From assembly GCA_046331095.1 (NCBI GenBank), contig JAXLRM010000004.1, positions 310,001 to 374,000 of the forward strand: 64,000 bases of DNA, in the 5' to 3' direction. Position numbers and translations under genes: made by a program. The notes below the pieces were generated by a model that was not told the DNA's origin, did not search any database, and saw only the letters and a list, made by a program, of their open reading frames with translations. Positions 1-8,550 of the stretch are shown here, in pieces; positions within the stretch are counted from its first letter, which is position 1; each line of letters starts with the position of its first letter. Source of the DNA: JAIBAC01 sp046331095. Lineage in GTDB: Bacteria; Actinomycetota; Acidimicrobiia; UBA2766.

Positions 1-473
1 TCGAGGGTGTGCCCGTAGCGCCACAGCCAGAACTGCAGGTCCGCGAGGAACAGGAACGGGAACAACAGGGCCGGGATCGTGAACAACACAACCCAGCGCG
101 ACCTGAACACGAGCGCGGCGAGCAGGATGCCCGCGACCGCCACGATCGCGATCACGGCCACCGACCGCTCGAGCGTCGCCCCTCCTTCGAACGAGGCCAT
201 GCCTACGTAGTGGTTCAGCTCCTCGAGCTCGTTGAGGGCGTTCAAGCCCCTGACCGTCTCGCCCTCGAGCCGGTTCACGTACGCCTGCACATGCAGGCCC
301 TTGGGGTACTGGGGGGCGACGAGCCTGAGGTTCCAGTAGGGGAAGAAGATGGAGACCACCAGCAGGACCGCGGCCGCCACGAAGAGGATCCGCGGCACCT
401 GGTAACGAGCCCAGTGCTTGTGCGCCTCCTCGGGCGGGACCTTCGGTCCGAGGATCTTCTCGGTGATCCCCAT
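1..473 (-). CDS. Nos-cluster membrane protein, partial (NosB-like by position)
   Basis: The gene runs off the window edge, so only the first 157 codons are visible. The start is ATG at 473, preceded by an AGGAG Shine-Dalgarno 8 nt upstream and lying 40 bp after the nosZ stop, which implies co-transcription with nosZ. The visible protein has a short charged N-terminus, a membrane segment near residues 29-47, an extracytoplasmic loop of about 60 residues containing YPKGLHVQAYVNRLEG and ELNHYVGM, and two further membrane segments. It carries no haem or metal motif in the visible part. A membrane protein directly after nosZ is typical of clade II clusters (NosB), so a role in N2O reductase maturation or electron supply is inferred from position only. 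Confidence 0.6.
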   Translation of the reverse strand, partial: MGITEKILGPKVPPEEAHKHWARYQVPRILFVAAAVLLVVSIFFPYWNLRLVAPQYPKGLHVQAYVNRLEGETVRGLNALNELEELNHYVGMASFEGGATLERSVAVIAIVAVAGILLAALVFRSRWVVLFTIPALLFPFLFLADLQFWLWRYGHTL

Positions 474-513
474 CTTCTTCGCTCCTACTACGTCGTCGTC
501 GTGGTCACCGCCG

Positions 514-2562
514 TTACGGCGCGACCGTCATGTAGCCGGCCATCTCGAGGTGCAGCGCCGAGCAGAACTCGGTGCAGTAGAAGGGGTACACCCCGTCCTT
601 GTCGGCGACGAAATTGATCGTCGTCGCCTCTCCGGCCTCGAGGCTGAGGTTGATGTTGTAGCCCGGAACCGCGAACCCGTGGGTCGCGTCCGGTGCCCGC
701 TCGATGTTGGTCAGGTGCATCGTGACGTTGTCGCCCTTCTTCAGCTCGATCTGGTCGGGCGTGAAGTGGCTGCGGACGACGGTCATGTTGACCGTGACGT
801 TGTTGCCGTCGCGGACGATGCTCTCGGTTCCCGGCTTCGGGGCGTTGGGATCGACCGACCAGGTCATCGGGTCCCAGCCGACGTCGGGGTAGACCTCGAC
901 GGGATGCAGCTTGTCGGCCTTGATGATCTGGGTGTAGTGCGGTTCACCGACGCCGATGGGCATGTCGTACATGACCGGCATCGTCTTGCCGCCCTGGGAG
1001 ATGTCCAGGAGCTGGAAGTTCTGCGGGAACAACGGTCCCGGGTGGAAGAAGCGGTCGATCGACCACTTGTTCAGCGCCACCAGGTACTTGCCGTCGGGGC
1101 TCACCGTGTCGCCTTCTGCGGCGCTGAGGTGGCCGATGTTGTACTGCACCTTCTCCTTGTTCACCAGCGACCAGGGCTTCTCGCCGTCGGGTGTCTTGTC
1201 GCCGCCGAGTGACCAGCGGGCCACCGCCGAGTCGAGGAACAGGCTCGTGTAGGCGTAGCCCTTGTCGTCGAACTGGGTGTGGAGCGGGCCGAGGCCGAGC
1301 TCGACCTGGGCTTCCTTGGTGGCGTCGAAGTTGAGCACCGGCACGCCGTAGGGGTCGTTCTTCTCGTAGTTCTTGTTCGCGATCGCGTCCTTGATCTTGT
1401 CGATGCCGTAGACGGTCACGTGGGGGTCGAGCTTGCCCGACACGACGACCCACTTGCCGTTCGGGGTCACGTCGGCGCCGTGGGGGCTCTTGGGCTCGGG
1501 CACCATGTGCAGCAGGCCCTCGGCGTTGCTGACGGCCAGCGGGATCACCTTCATGCCGTTGATGTCGGTGGACTTGCCCGCCGCGACCGCCTCGGCGGCC
1601 TTGTTCACGTCGATCACGTGGAGGTAGTCCATGTCGTTGACCGTCGTGGACTTCTCCATCGGCTCCCCGCCGGGACCGCCCTGCGCTGCAGGCAAGGTGC
1701 CACCGGTGGCGAGCTCGGTGTTGAACGAGTTGCAGAAGATCAGCCCCTCGGACTCGAGCTTGCCCGCGTCGCACAGGTCCTGGAAGTACGGGGGCAGCTC
1801 CATCGCGAACGAGCGCGCCGGGTCGATGCGGCCCGTGGTGCGGTCGAACTTCCACATCGTGATCATGCCCCGGTACAGCTCCTTGTAGGTGCTGAGGGGC
1901 TGGTACGCGAAGCCGAGCGGCTGGGCGTACTGGCCGCCCTCGATCACCCACTCGGTGTTCGGGGTCACGAAGCTGCCGCCGTGGTCGCTCCACGTGAGCG
2001 GGTTCTTGACGATCTGCTTGGTCTGGAAGTCACGCAGGTCGATCACCGCGACGCGGGCGTTGGCCTTGTCGTTGATGAACAGGTTCTGGCCGTCGTAGTC
2101 GCCGGCGGTCTCCGACAGCGCCGGGTGGTGGGTGTCGCCCCAGCGGATCTGCTTGCCCTGCCAGTCACCCTCGGCGAGGACCTGCTCGGTCGCCTTGTCG
2201 CCGTAGCCGTAGCCCTGCCACGGCTCCGGCGTGAAGACGCCGATCGTGCGCAGGAGCCGCATCGACGGCACGCCGATCACGAAGACCTGACCCGACTGCC
2301 CGCCTGAGGCGAACTGGATGTACTCGTCGGTGACCCCGCTCGGGGTGTACGTCGACACCGCGTTGACGACGTCCTGGTCCGACAGGTTGCGTTGTTTGAT
2401 CACGTCTGACGCGGATCCCGAGACTCCGCCGCCCCCGGTGCTGCACGTCGCCACGAACAGCGACACGAGCGCGAGGACCGAAACCAGTGCCAGGGTCCGT
2501 TCTCTCCCGGTCCAGCGCGACCGCCGTGCTGAACCGCCCTTGCGTGTTTCCGAGTCGGCCAT
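514..2562 (-). CDS. nosZ: Nitrous-oxide reductase NosZ (clade II type)
   Basis: NosZ reduces N2O to N2 outside the cytoplasmic membrane using a CuA electron-entry site and a CuZ catalytic cluster. The 682-residue product has a hydrophobic export segment at residues 23-39 and no twin-arginine motif, which suggests Sec export as in clade II enzymes. A cysteine at residue 40 follows the hydrophobic core and could be lipidated, although FVATC is a poor lipobox. All seven CuZ histidines can be placed: DTHHP (two), SDHGG, SPHGA, GPLHTQ, NIGHLS and GEPHY. The C-terminal cupredoxin domain has the CuA ligands in CTEFCSALHLEM (Cys663, Cys667, His671, Met674). ATG 2562 is chosen because GAGGGAG precedes it; longer in-frame extensions look non-coding. 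A cytochrome c gene diverges from it upstream. Confidence 0.96.
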   Translation of the reverse strand: MADSETRKGGSARRSRWTGRERTLALVSVLALVSLFVATCSTGGGGVSGSASDVIKQRNLSDQDVVNAVSTYTPSGVTDEYIQFASGGQSGQVFVIGVPSMRLLRTIGVFTPEPWQGYGYGDKATEQVLAEGDWQGKQIRWGDTHHPALSETAGDYDGQNLFINDKANARVAVIDLRDFQTKQIVKNPLTWSDHGGSFVTPNTEWVIEGGQYAQPLGFAYQPLSTYKELYRGMITMWKFDRTTGRIDPARSFAMELPPYFQDLCDAGKLESEGLIFCNSFNTELATGGTLPAAQGGPGGEPMEKSTTVNDMDYLHVIDVNKAAEAVAAGKSTDINGMKVIPLAVSNAEGLLHMVPEPKSPHGADVTPNGKWVVVSGKLDPHVTVYGIDKIKDAIANKNYEKNDPYGVPVLNFDATKEAQVELGLGPLHTQFDDKGYAYTSLFLDSAVARWSLGGDKTPDGEKPWSLVNKEKVQYNIGHLSAAEGDTVSPDGKYLVALNKWSIDRFFHPGPLFPQNFQLLDISQGGKTMPVMYDMPIGVGEPHYTQIIKADKLHPVEVYPDVGWDPMTWSVDPNAPKPGTESIVRDGNNVTVNMTVVRSHFTPDQIELKKGDNVTMHLTNIERAPDATHGFAVPGYNINLSLEAGEATTINFVADKDGVYPFYCTEFCSALHLEMAGYMTVAP

Positions 2563-2940
2563 TTGACTCCCTCGTCGTGTGGATGCCAGCTGATGCAACG
2601 TGTCCCGTCCGGGACCCACTACCCGCCTTGACTCGATGTAACAGCGTGGAGGAGCTTGCGAGCAGAGGCTTAAGGACCTGGCCCACGGGGCCCCCCGGCA
2701 CCTCGGGCGCCCGGCCCACTGCCGGGCCGCCGCGGGCTGCGACGGGCCGACAGTCCCGCGCTGCAGGTCCGTCCGGGGAGTCCACGACGGCACGTTCGAC
2801 CCTCGCGCTTCCGGACGCGGCCTGCTTGACTCTGGGGTGGCCAGGTGGGAGGCATCCGTCTGGCCCGCGGACCGGTGGCGCCGCTAGGTTGCGCCGAGTC
2901 CCGACGTGAACCCCGGAAGCGATGAAAGGCTTGGCCGGCG
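2563..2940. other. Divergent nosZ / cytochrome c intergenic region
   Basis: This 378-bp stretch contains no credible gene. It must hold the promoters of the two divergent respiratory genes. A TAGGTT hexamer at 2885-2890 lies 50 bp upstream of the cytochrome start and resembles the -10 hexamers elsewhere in the window. A short inverted repeat, GTCCCG-N2-CGGGAC type, lies near 2610-2622 on the nosZ side and could bind a regulator. No FNR/CRP-like TTGAT-N4-ATCAA box was seen. Confidence 0.4.
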
Positions 2941-3396
2941 ATGGGCAGGATCCGTGCAACGACCCGCAAGCGAGCCGGGGTGCTCGTCGCGTCAGCGGCG
3001 GCCGTCGCCTTGTTCGCCGGCGCGTGCGGTTCCGGCAGCGACAGCGGCACCGGCGGTGGTGCCACGACCGCAGCAGCCGGTGGCGGCGGCGGCGGCAGCG
3101 CGGCAGCGGGCGAGAACATCTACAAGCAGCAGTGCGCCACGTGCCACGGCGCGAACGGTGAGGGCGGCGTCGGCCCGATGATGTCGACGGTCAAGACCGT
3201 GTTCCCCAACGAGGCCGACCACATCGAGTGGGTCAAGGAGCAGGGCGCGTCGCAGTCGGGCCCCTACGGCGCCAACAACTCCGGCAACGCCGGCAAGGGT
3301 GCCGTCCCCGGGTCGATGCCCAAGTTCGGCGACACCCTCAGCGAGGACGACATCAAGTCGGTCGTCGCCTACGAGCGTGAGAAGCTCGCCAAGTGA
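2941..3396 (+). CDS. Membrane-anchored class I cytochrome c
   Basis: This is a small exported monohaem cytochrome of 151 residues. Residues 13-28 are hydrophobic and are followed by Cys29, which may be lipidated (the preceding AGA is a weak lipobox). A Gly/Ser/Ala-rich linker of about 25 residues leads to the haem-binding CATCH motif at residues 65-69. The likely axial methionine is Met126 in PGSMPKFGDTLSEDDI, the usual C-terminal class I context. The start is ATG 2941; an in-frame TGA at 2923-2925 excludes upstream starts, and GAAAGG lies 11 nt before the start codon. Divergent placement next to nosZ suggests it passes electrons to N2O reductase. That role is inferred from context. Confidence 0.9.
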   Translation: MGRIRATTRKRAGVLVASAAAVALFAGACGSGSDSGTGGGATTAAAGGGGGGSAAAGENIYKQQCATCHGANGEGGVGPMMSTVKTVFPNEADHIEWVKEQGASQSGPYGANNSGNAGKGAVPGSMPKFGDTLSEDDIKSVVAYEREKLAK

Positions 3397-3493
3397 GACC
3401 GCCTGGGCTCCTCCGAACGTGAGGGGTCGCGTCAGGCATCACCGCACGAGGTGGTCTGTCGGGTCGGCGCGCGGGCCGCGTGCTCCTGGCGTG

Positions 3494-5089
3494 CTACGCC
3501 AGGTCGCGTCGGCGGAAGCCGGTCAGGCCGGCGGCGACGAGGAGCACCGACGCAGCGGACAACAGCGCCAGCGGCGTCACGTGCACGGGAGCCCCGGGAA
3601 GCTTGGGGACGTGTGCGAACGGGGACAACTCGATCGCCCATTGCGGTAGCTCGAGCAGCGCGCCGAACTCGCCCAGGAAGATGAACACCGCGAGCGCGAC
3701 CCAGCCGAGCGAGACCGTACGCGGGGCCATCCCGAAGGCCGCCACGACGAGCCCCGTCAGGATCCAGACCGCCGGGAGCTGCACCAGCGCACCTGCGAGG
3801 ACGCGGCCCACCTCGCCCATGTCGTGGGACTGGACGCCGTGGGCGAGACCGGCCGACAGCCCGGCGAGCACCATCAGCACTGTGGTGCCTGCGAGCGCGA
3901 TCGCAGTGTGGCCGGCGGCCCACGCGCTCCGGCTCGTCGCGGTGGCGAGCACCGGTGCTGCCAGGCCGGTCGACTCCTCGGAGTGGAGGCGCGAAGCCGC
4001 CTGGATGCCGTAGGCGGACGCGAAGACGCCGACGAAGCTCAACTCGGCGGCGAGAAACATGTCGACGAGGCCCTTCTGCCCGCCCAGCTTCGCCATCCAG
4101 AGCAGGGCCTGCGGACTGCTCAAGAAGCTGCCCACACTCGACGCCAGGTTGCCGAAGACCAGACCCAGCACGACGAACGCGACCGCCCACGCGAGGAATG
4201 TCGACCTTTGGAGGCGCCACGCCAACGCGAGGGGGCCGCGCAGGGACGGCTTCGCCCTGGCGCGGCCCGGCCGGTCCGCCAGCAGCCCCGCACCCGTGTC
4301 GCGCCGTGAGGCCAGCAGGTAGGCGCCGGTGCTCGCCGCCGCCGCGAAGCCGAGGGTGATCAGCAGAACCCACCAGCGGTTCCCGGCATAGGGGCGGAAC
4401 TGCTGTCCCCAGCCGATCGGCGACAGCCAGGTCAGCCATCCGGTGCCGGTCTCGGAGCCGGCGTCGCCGACGGCACGCAGCAGGTAGACGGCGCCGAGCG
4501 TCGCCGTGGCGATGCCGGTGGCCGCACGGGCGCTGCGCGGGAGCTGTACGGCGATGCCGGCGATGGCCGCGAATGCGATCCCGACCCCGGCCCAGGCCGA
4601 TCCGAACGCGATCGACCCTTCGACCGGGAGGCCCGCTGCCACGAGCGCGACGGCGGTGACGACGGCGAGGACCACGTCGGTGGCGGCCGCGACGAGCAGA
4701 GCCGCGGTCAGCGACGCATGCCGCCCCACCGTCGTGGACCGGACCAGTTCGAGGCGTCCCGCCTCCTCTTCCGCCCGCGTGTGGCGCACGACGGTGAAGA
4801 TCGCGAGCAAGGCGACCATCACAGCACCGAAGCCCCCCAGCTTCACCAGCGCCAGCGACCCGACCGAGGTCGGGTCGTAGATCCTGCCGTAGAGCGCCAC
4901 CAGCGACGCCTGGCTGTTGAGCGCCTCCGCCGCGACCACACGCGACTCGACCGTCGGATACAGCGGGACGGTCGCCGCGGCCGACATCGCCGCGACGCCG
5001 CCCAGGGACGCGAGCCACACCGGCAGCCGGATCCTGTCGCGTCTGAGGATCAGCCGTACGAGCGTCGCGGTTCCCGCCAGGTTGGTCAC
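3494..5089 (-). CDS. ABC-2 type exporter permease
   Basis: The 531-residue protein is almost entirely hydrophobic, with about twelve predicted membrane segments in two halves of six, matching the double-length actinobacterial ABC-2 permeases that pair with a single ATPase subunit. The GTG start at 5089 overlaps the stop of the ATPase gene as GTGA, so the two genes are translationally coupled. A cytoplasmic basic loop (RPGRARAKPSLRG) separates the halves. Family members export polyketides, peptides or lipids and often confer drug tolerance; nothing here identifies the substrate. The N-terminus assigned here (residues TNLAGTATLVRLILRRDRIRL) looks like the standard amphipathic entry helix. Confidence 0.88.
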   Translation of the reverse strand: MTNLAGTATLVRLILRRDRIRLPVWLASLGGVAAMSAAATVPLYPTVESRVVAAEALNSQASLVALYGRIYDPTSVGSLALVKLGGFGAVMVALLAIFTVVRHTRAEEEAGRLELVRSTTVGRHASLTAALLVAAATDVVLAVVTAVALVAAGLPVEGSIAFGSAWAGVGIAFAAIAGIAVQLPRSARAATGIATATLGAVYLLRAVGDAGSETGTGWLTWLSPIGWGQQFRPYAGNRWWVLLITLGFAAAASTGAYLLASRRDTGAGLLADRPGRARAKPSLRGPLALAWRLQRSTFLAWAVAFVVLGLVFGNLASSVGSFLSSPQALLWMAKLGGQKGLVDMFLAAELSFVGVFASAYGIQAASRLHSEESTGLAAPVLATATSRSAWAAGHTAIALAGTTVLMVLAGLSAGLAHGVQSHDMGEVGRVLAGALVQLPAVWILTGLVVAAFGMAPRTVSLGWVALAVFIFLGEFGALLELPQWAIELSPFAHVPKLPGAPVHVTPLALLSAASVLLVAAGLTGFRRRDLA

Positions 5090-6018
5090 GACGGCGCCGC
5101 CGCCCCCGGCCGTGGGGTGGCCGGCGCCGCGCCGGAGTCGTAGTGGCGCAGGAACAGTTCCTCGAGTGTCGGCGGGCGGCTCGCGAGGTCGACCACGCCT
5201 GCAGCCGTGAGGTGCGCCAGCACGTCGCCGAGGTGCACCGAGTCGACCTGGCAGGTCACTCGATCCCCCTCGACGCGGAGGTCGTGCACCCCGGGAACGT
5301 CCTCCAAACCGGCCGCGGGGGTCCGCAGCACGGCGCTGATCGAGGTCCGCGTGAGATGGCGCAGGTCCGCCAGGGAACCGGTCTCGACCGTGCGGCCCTT
5401 GTTGATGATCGTGACCCGGTCGCAGACGGCCTCGACCTCGGCGAGGATGTGGCTCGACAGGAGCACGGTACGGCCCTCGTCGCGGAGCTCGCGGACGCAC
5501 TCCCGGAACGTCGCTTCCTTCAACGGGTCGAGACCGAGCGTGGGCTCGTCGCACACGAGCAAGTCGACGTGGGAGGCGAGGGCCGCCACCAGCGCGACCT
5601 TCTGGCGATTGCCTGTCGAGTAGGAGCGGGCCTTCTTCGTGGGGTCGAGGTCGAAGCGCTCGATCATCTCGGCGCGGCGTGCCTCGTCCAGCCCGCCGCG
5701 CATGCGCCCGAGCATGTCGACGATCTCGCCGCCCGTGAGGCTCGGCCACAGCGTCACCTCGCCGGGAACGTACGCGACGCGGGTGTGCAACTCGACGGCG
5801 TCGCGCCAAGGGTCGCCGCCGAGCAGTCGCGCTTCGCCCGCACTGGCTCGGATCAGGCCGAGCAGGATCCGGATCGTGGTCGTCTTGCCGGCGCCGTTGG
5901 GACCGAGGAAGCCGTGGACCTCGCCCGCTGCCATCGTCAGGTCGAGCCCGTCCAGCGCCCGGGTGCGCCCGAACGACTTCACCAGACCCGACACCTGCAC
6001 GGCATGCTCGGTTGGCAT
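5086..6018 (-). CDS. ABC transporter ATP-binding subunit
   Basis: This is the nucleotide-binding subunit of the exporter, 310 residues. It has a Walker A motif GPNGAGKTTT, a signature region YSTGNRQKVAL, a Walker B LLVCDEPTLGLDP and an H-loop SSHILAE. A C-terminal region of about 90 residues beyond the core resembles that of DrrA-like drug-export ATPases. The start is ATG 6018; a TAGCGT hexamer lies 7 nt upstream, so the transcript may be leaderless. The gene overlaps the permease start by 4 bp and diverges from the FAD oxidoreductase at 6144. Signature SxGxxQ is present as STGNRQ, a conservative variant. Confidence 0.93.
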   Translation of the reverse strand: MPTEHAVQVSGLVKSFGRTRALDGLDLTMAAGEVHGFLGPNGAGKTTTIRILLGLIRASAGEARLLGGDPWRDAVELHTRVAYVPGEVTLWPSLTGGEIVDMLGRMRGGLDEARRAEMIERFDLDPTKKARSYSTGNRQKVALVAALASHVDLLVCDEPTLGLDPLKEATFRECVRELRDEGRTVLLSSHILAEVEAVCDRVTIINKGRTVETGSLADLRHLTRTSISAVLRTPAAGLEDVPGVHDLRVEGDRVTCQVDSVHLGDVLAHLTAAGVVDLASRPPTLEELFLRHYDSGAAPATPRPGAAAPS

Positions 6019-6025
6019 GGCCGCA

Positions 6026-6031
6026 ACGCTA
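6026..6031 (-). promoter_or_regulatory. Putative leaderless -10, TAGCGT (ABC exporter)
   Basis: TAGCGT on the minus strand ends 7 nt before the ATG of the ATPase gene. That is the distance expected when transcription begins at or next to the start codon. No clear -35 is visible. Confidence 0.38.
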
Positions 6032-6143
6032 GCGGTGCCGTCGTCGGCCTTCCGGGGACGTGGCGGTCGCCTCGCGGATTCGCCCCTTGCGCCTCCAGAC
6101 GGGCGGCGCGAAGGTGGAACCAGCCGCCAGCCGAGAGGTGCCC

Positions 6144-7520
6144 ATGCCCCACACAAGCCTGCAAGATCTGCGCGAGCGCGCCCGTGGACGCGTGATCGAA
6201 CCCGGAGACGACGGCTACGACGAAGCCCGCCGGGTGTACAACGCCATGATCGACCGCCACCCGAGTGTCGTCGTCGAGTGCGTCGACACCGGCGACGTGA
6301 TGGCCGCGGTCGACTACGCCCGCGACAACGACCTCGACCTGTCCGTGCGCGGTGGTTCCCACAGCGTGCCCGGCTTCGGCACCAACGACGGCGGCGTCGT
6401 CGCCGACCTCGCCGCCATGAACGGCACCCGCGTCGACCCCCACACCCACACGATCCGGGCCGCGGGCGGCTGTACGTGGGGCGACTTCAACCACGCGACG
6501 TACCCCTACGGTCTCGCGACCACGGGCGGGATCATCTCGACGACCGGCGTCGGCGGGCTCACCCTCGGCGGCGGCATCGGCCACCTCACCCGCGGCCTCG
6601 GCCTCTCGTGCGACAACCTCGTCTCGGCCGACGTCGTGACCGCCGAAGGGCGTGTCGTGGTCGCGAGCGACAAGGAGCACGAGGAGCTCTTCTGGGCGCT
6701 GCGCGGCGGAAGCGGCAACTTCGGCGTCGTGACCTCGTTCGAGTTCCAACTCCACGAGGTCAAGGACATCTTCGCCGGCCTCTTCTTCTACCCGCTCGAG
6801 CGTGCCCGCGACGTGCTCGAGTTCTACAGGGACTACATCGCAGACGCTCCCGAGCAGATGGGCGCGTTCCCCGCGTTCCAGATCGCGCCGCCGCTGCCGT
6901 TCATCCCCGAGTCCGAGCACGGCAAGCCGTTCTGTGTGATGGTGTGCTGTTGGGCCGGGCCTCTCGACCAGGGCGAGGCCGCACTCGCGCCGATCCGGGG
7001 ATGCGCGCCGCGTGCGGCCGAGATGGTCGCTCCCATGCCCTATCCCGCTCTCAACAGCTCGTTCGACGCACTCGTGCCGCCGGGGCTGCAGCACTACTGG
7101 AAGGCGGCCTTCGTCAACGAGCTCACCGACGACGCGATCAGCGCCCACGTCGAGCACGGACCCGAGGTGCCCGTCGTGAACTCGACGATGCACATCTACC
7201 CGATCAACGGCGCCGCCAACCGGGTGCCTGCCGGTGCCACCGCGTTCGCGTACCGCGACGCCCAGTTCGCGACCGTGATCGCCGGCATGTGGCCCGACCC
7301 CGCCGACAACGACGCCAACATCGCCTGGGTCAGGGACTACTACGGCGCGATCGCGCCGCACTCCGAAGCAGGCGGGTACGTCAACTTCATGTCCGGCGAC
7401 GACGAGGGCCGCGTCCGCGACAACTACAAGGGCAACTACGAGCGCCTCGCGCAGATCAAGAAGACGTACGACCCCGCCAACCTCTTCCACGTGAACCAGA
7501 ACATCAAGCCCGCCGGCTGA
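6144..7520 (+). CDS. BBE-type FAD-linked oxidoreductase
   Basis: The 458-residue protein is a flavoprotein oxidase/dehydrogenase of the berberine-bridge/PCMH superfamily. The FAD-binding domain occupies about residues 35-210 and includes RGGSHSVPGFG, whose His73 is the usual site of covalent 8-alpha-histidyl FAD attachment. Cys156 in LGLSCDN lies where bicovalent members carry the second, cysteinyl FAD link, so bicovalent flavin is possible. The substrate domain follows, and the C-terminal BBE segment ends PANLFHVNQNIKP, a strong family hallmark. GAGAGGTG precedes ATG 6144. Family members oxidise sugars, alkaloids or phenolics; the substrate here is unknown. The gene stands alone, divergent from the ABC exporter and followed by a palindromic element. 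Confidence 0.93.
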   Translation: MPHTSLQDLRERARGRVIEPGDDGYDEARRVYNAMIDRHPSVVVECVDTGDVMAAVDYARDNDLDLSVRGGSHSVPGFGTNDGGVVADLAAMNGTRVDPHTHTIRAAGGCTWGDFNHATYPYGLATTGGIISTTGVGGLTLGGGIGHLTRGLGLSCDNLVSADVVTAEGRVVVASDKEHEELFWALRGGSGNFGVVTSFEFQLHEVKDIFAGLFFYPLERARDVLEFYRDYIADAPEQMGAFPAFQIAPPLPFIPESEHGKPFCVMVCCWAGPLDQGEAALAPIRGCAPRAAEMVAPMPYPALNSSFDALVPPGLQHYWKAAFVNELTDDAISAHVEHGPEVPVVNSTMHIYPINGAANRVPAGATAFAYRDAQFATVIAGMWPDPADNDANIAWVRDYYGAIAPHSEAGGYVNFMSGDDEGRVRDNYKGNYERLAQIKKTYDPANLFHVNQNIKPAG

Positions 7521-7572
7521 CGCCACTCTCACGGCGCCCTCGGGAGGACCTCCGTGCCAAACGGCGGCGAGG

Positions 7573-7674
7573 TTGGAGTGCCCCGCGGCCAGGACAGCCA
7601 CTTTGGAGCATCAGGCGGCCACCCGTGGCCGCCTGATGCTCCAACCCCCCGGGTTTGGCCGCTGCGTGCTCCAA
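7573..7674. repeat. Family C palindromic element (copy 1, nested)
   Basis: A near-perfect palindrome occupies 7603-7644: two 20-nt arms beginning TTGGAGCATCAGG are exact reverse complements separated by only 2 nt. It is nested in a longer imperfect pair (TTGGAGTGC at 7573 and GTGCTCCAA ending at 7674, about 14 of 19 positions matching). The element lies between the 3' end of the FAD oxidoreductase gene and the 3' end of a tRNA on the other strand. The same TTGGAGCA...TGCTCCAA ends recur at 53148-53219. There is no T-tract, so it is not a standard intrinsic terminator. Confidence 0.75.
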
Positions 7675-7689
7675 GGGGAGGGCTCGCGG

Positions 7690-7762
7690 CGCCCTCGGGA
7701 GGATTCGAACCTCCGACACCCGGTTTAGGAAACCGGTGCTCTATCCCCTGAGCTACGAGGGC
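7690..7762 (-). tRNA. tRNA-Arg (anticodon CCU)
   Basis: The 73-nt gene folds into a full cloverleaf. The acceptor stem is GCCCTCG/CGAGGGC with discriminator G, the D-arm is GCTC...GAGC, the anticodon stem is CCGGT/ACCGG with loop TTCCTAA giving anticodon CCU, and the T-arm is GGAGG-TTCGAAT-CCTCC. CCU reads the AGG arginine codon. The 3' CCA is not encoded. Confidence 0.97.
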
Positions 7763-7929
7763 TGACGGGCGTTTCCGGGGTCAGGCCCGGGGCGCAACGG
7801 TAGCCGAGGGCGCACGTCGCCCCATGTGCTCGGGGGCGGGCTCCGGAGGCCCCGGCGGCGGTTCCTTCCCTGCCGACGTCGTTGTAGCATCGGCATCCGC
7901 ACGGACGTCGGTCACTCTCGGGTCGTGGC

Positions 7930-8550
7930 ATGAGCGAAGCCGGCACAGGCGTTTCACTCGAGGCGGCGGGTCCACCCCCAGGGCACGGACCCCCCCAGCT
8001 CGACATCGAGATCGTGCCGCTCAAGGGCCTGCCGTTCGTCGCCGCCGCGGTGATCTTCGTCATCTACGCGATCGCGTCCAACTCGCCGTGGGCCCTCATG
8101 TTCGCCCACGTCGCCGGCGGCGGGATGTGGACCGCGGTCGACCTCTACGTCGGCCTCATCCTGGGACCGATCCTCGGGCGGCTGTCCCACCCGGCGCGTG
8201 CGGAGTTCTCTTCGAGGTTCATGCCGAAGATGGTGCTGTTGATGCCCACCGTCGTCCTGATGACGCTGGCTGCGGGCTTCCAGTTGGCCCTGGACCTCGG
8301 CGGGCTCTACGCGGGCAGTGTGAACTACCCGTGGCTGGTCGCCTCGATGGTCATCGTGGCGATCATGGCAATCGTCGCGCTCGGCATCCTCGAACCCGCG
8401 AACATCGCCGTGCTCTTCGAGATGAAGAAGCCCCGGCCCGACGGCGACGTAATCGATCGGCTGATGCGCCGGTTCGTCTACACGGCCGGCATCACCGGGC
8501 TGATGCAGATAGCCACGCTGCTCATCATGACAAGGGTGGCGTCGCGATGA
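7930..8550 (+). CDS. Multipass membrane protein of unknown function
   Basis: The 206-residue protein begins with a proline/glycine-rich cytoplasmic tail of about 25 residues and then has five predicted membrane segments. The second contains MFAHVAGGGMW, a histidine next to glycines within a membrane helix that recalls haem- or copper-linked membrane proteins of the DUF2269/CopD kind, but I do not recognise the family with certainty. Its stop codon overlaps the start of the next gene as ATGA, so the two form one translational unit and probably one complex. A TAGCAT hexamer near 7886 could be its -10 element. Confidence 0.7.
   Translation: MSEAGTGVSLEAAGPPPGHGPPQLDIEIVPLKGLPFVAAAVIFVIYAIASNSPWALMFAHVAGGGMWTAVDLYVGLILGPILGRLSHPARAEFSSRFMPKMVLLMPTVVLMTLAAGFQLALDLGGLYAGSVNYPWLVASMVIVAIMAIVALGILEPANIAVLFEMKKPRPDGDVIDRLMRRFVYTAGITGLMQIATLLIMTRVASR

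Noticed and set aside
1279..2307. A long plus-strand open frame opposite nosZ
   Set aside because: The opposite frame encodes a clear NosZ with all copper ligands, while this frame has only low-complexity sequence.
7603..7644. Intrinsic terminator for the FAD oxidoreductase gene
   Set aside because: The stem is very stable, but there is no T-rich tract on either side, and the ends recur elsewhere as a repeat family.
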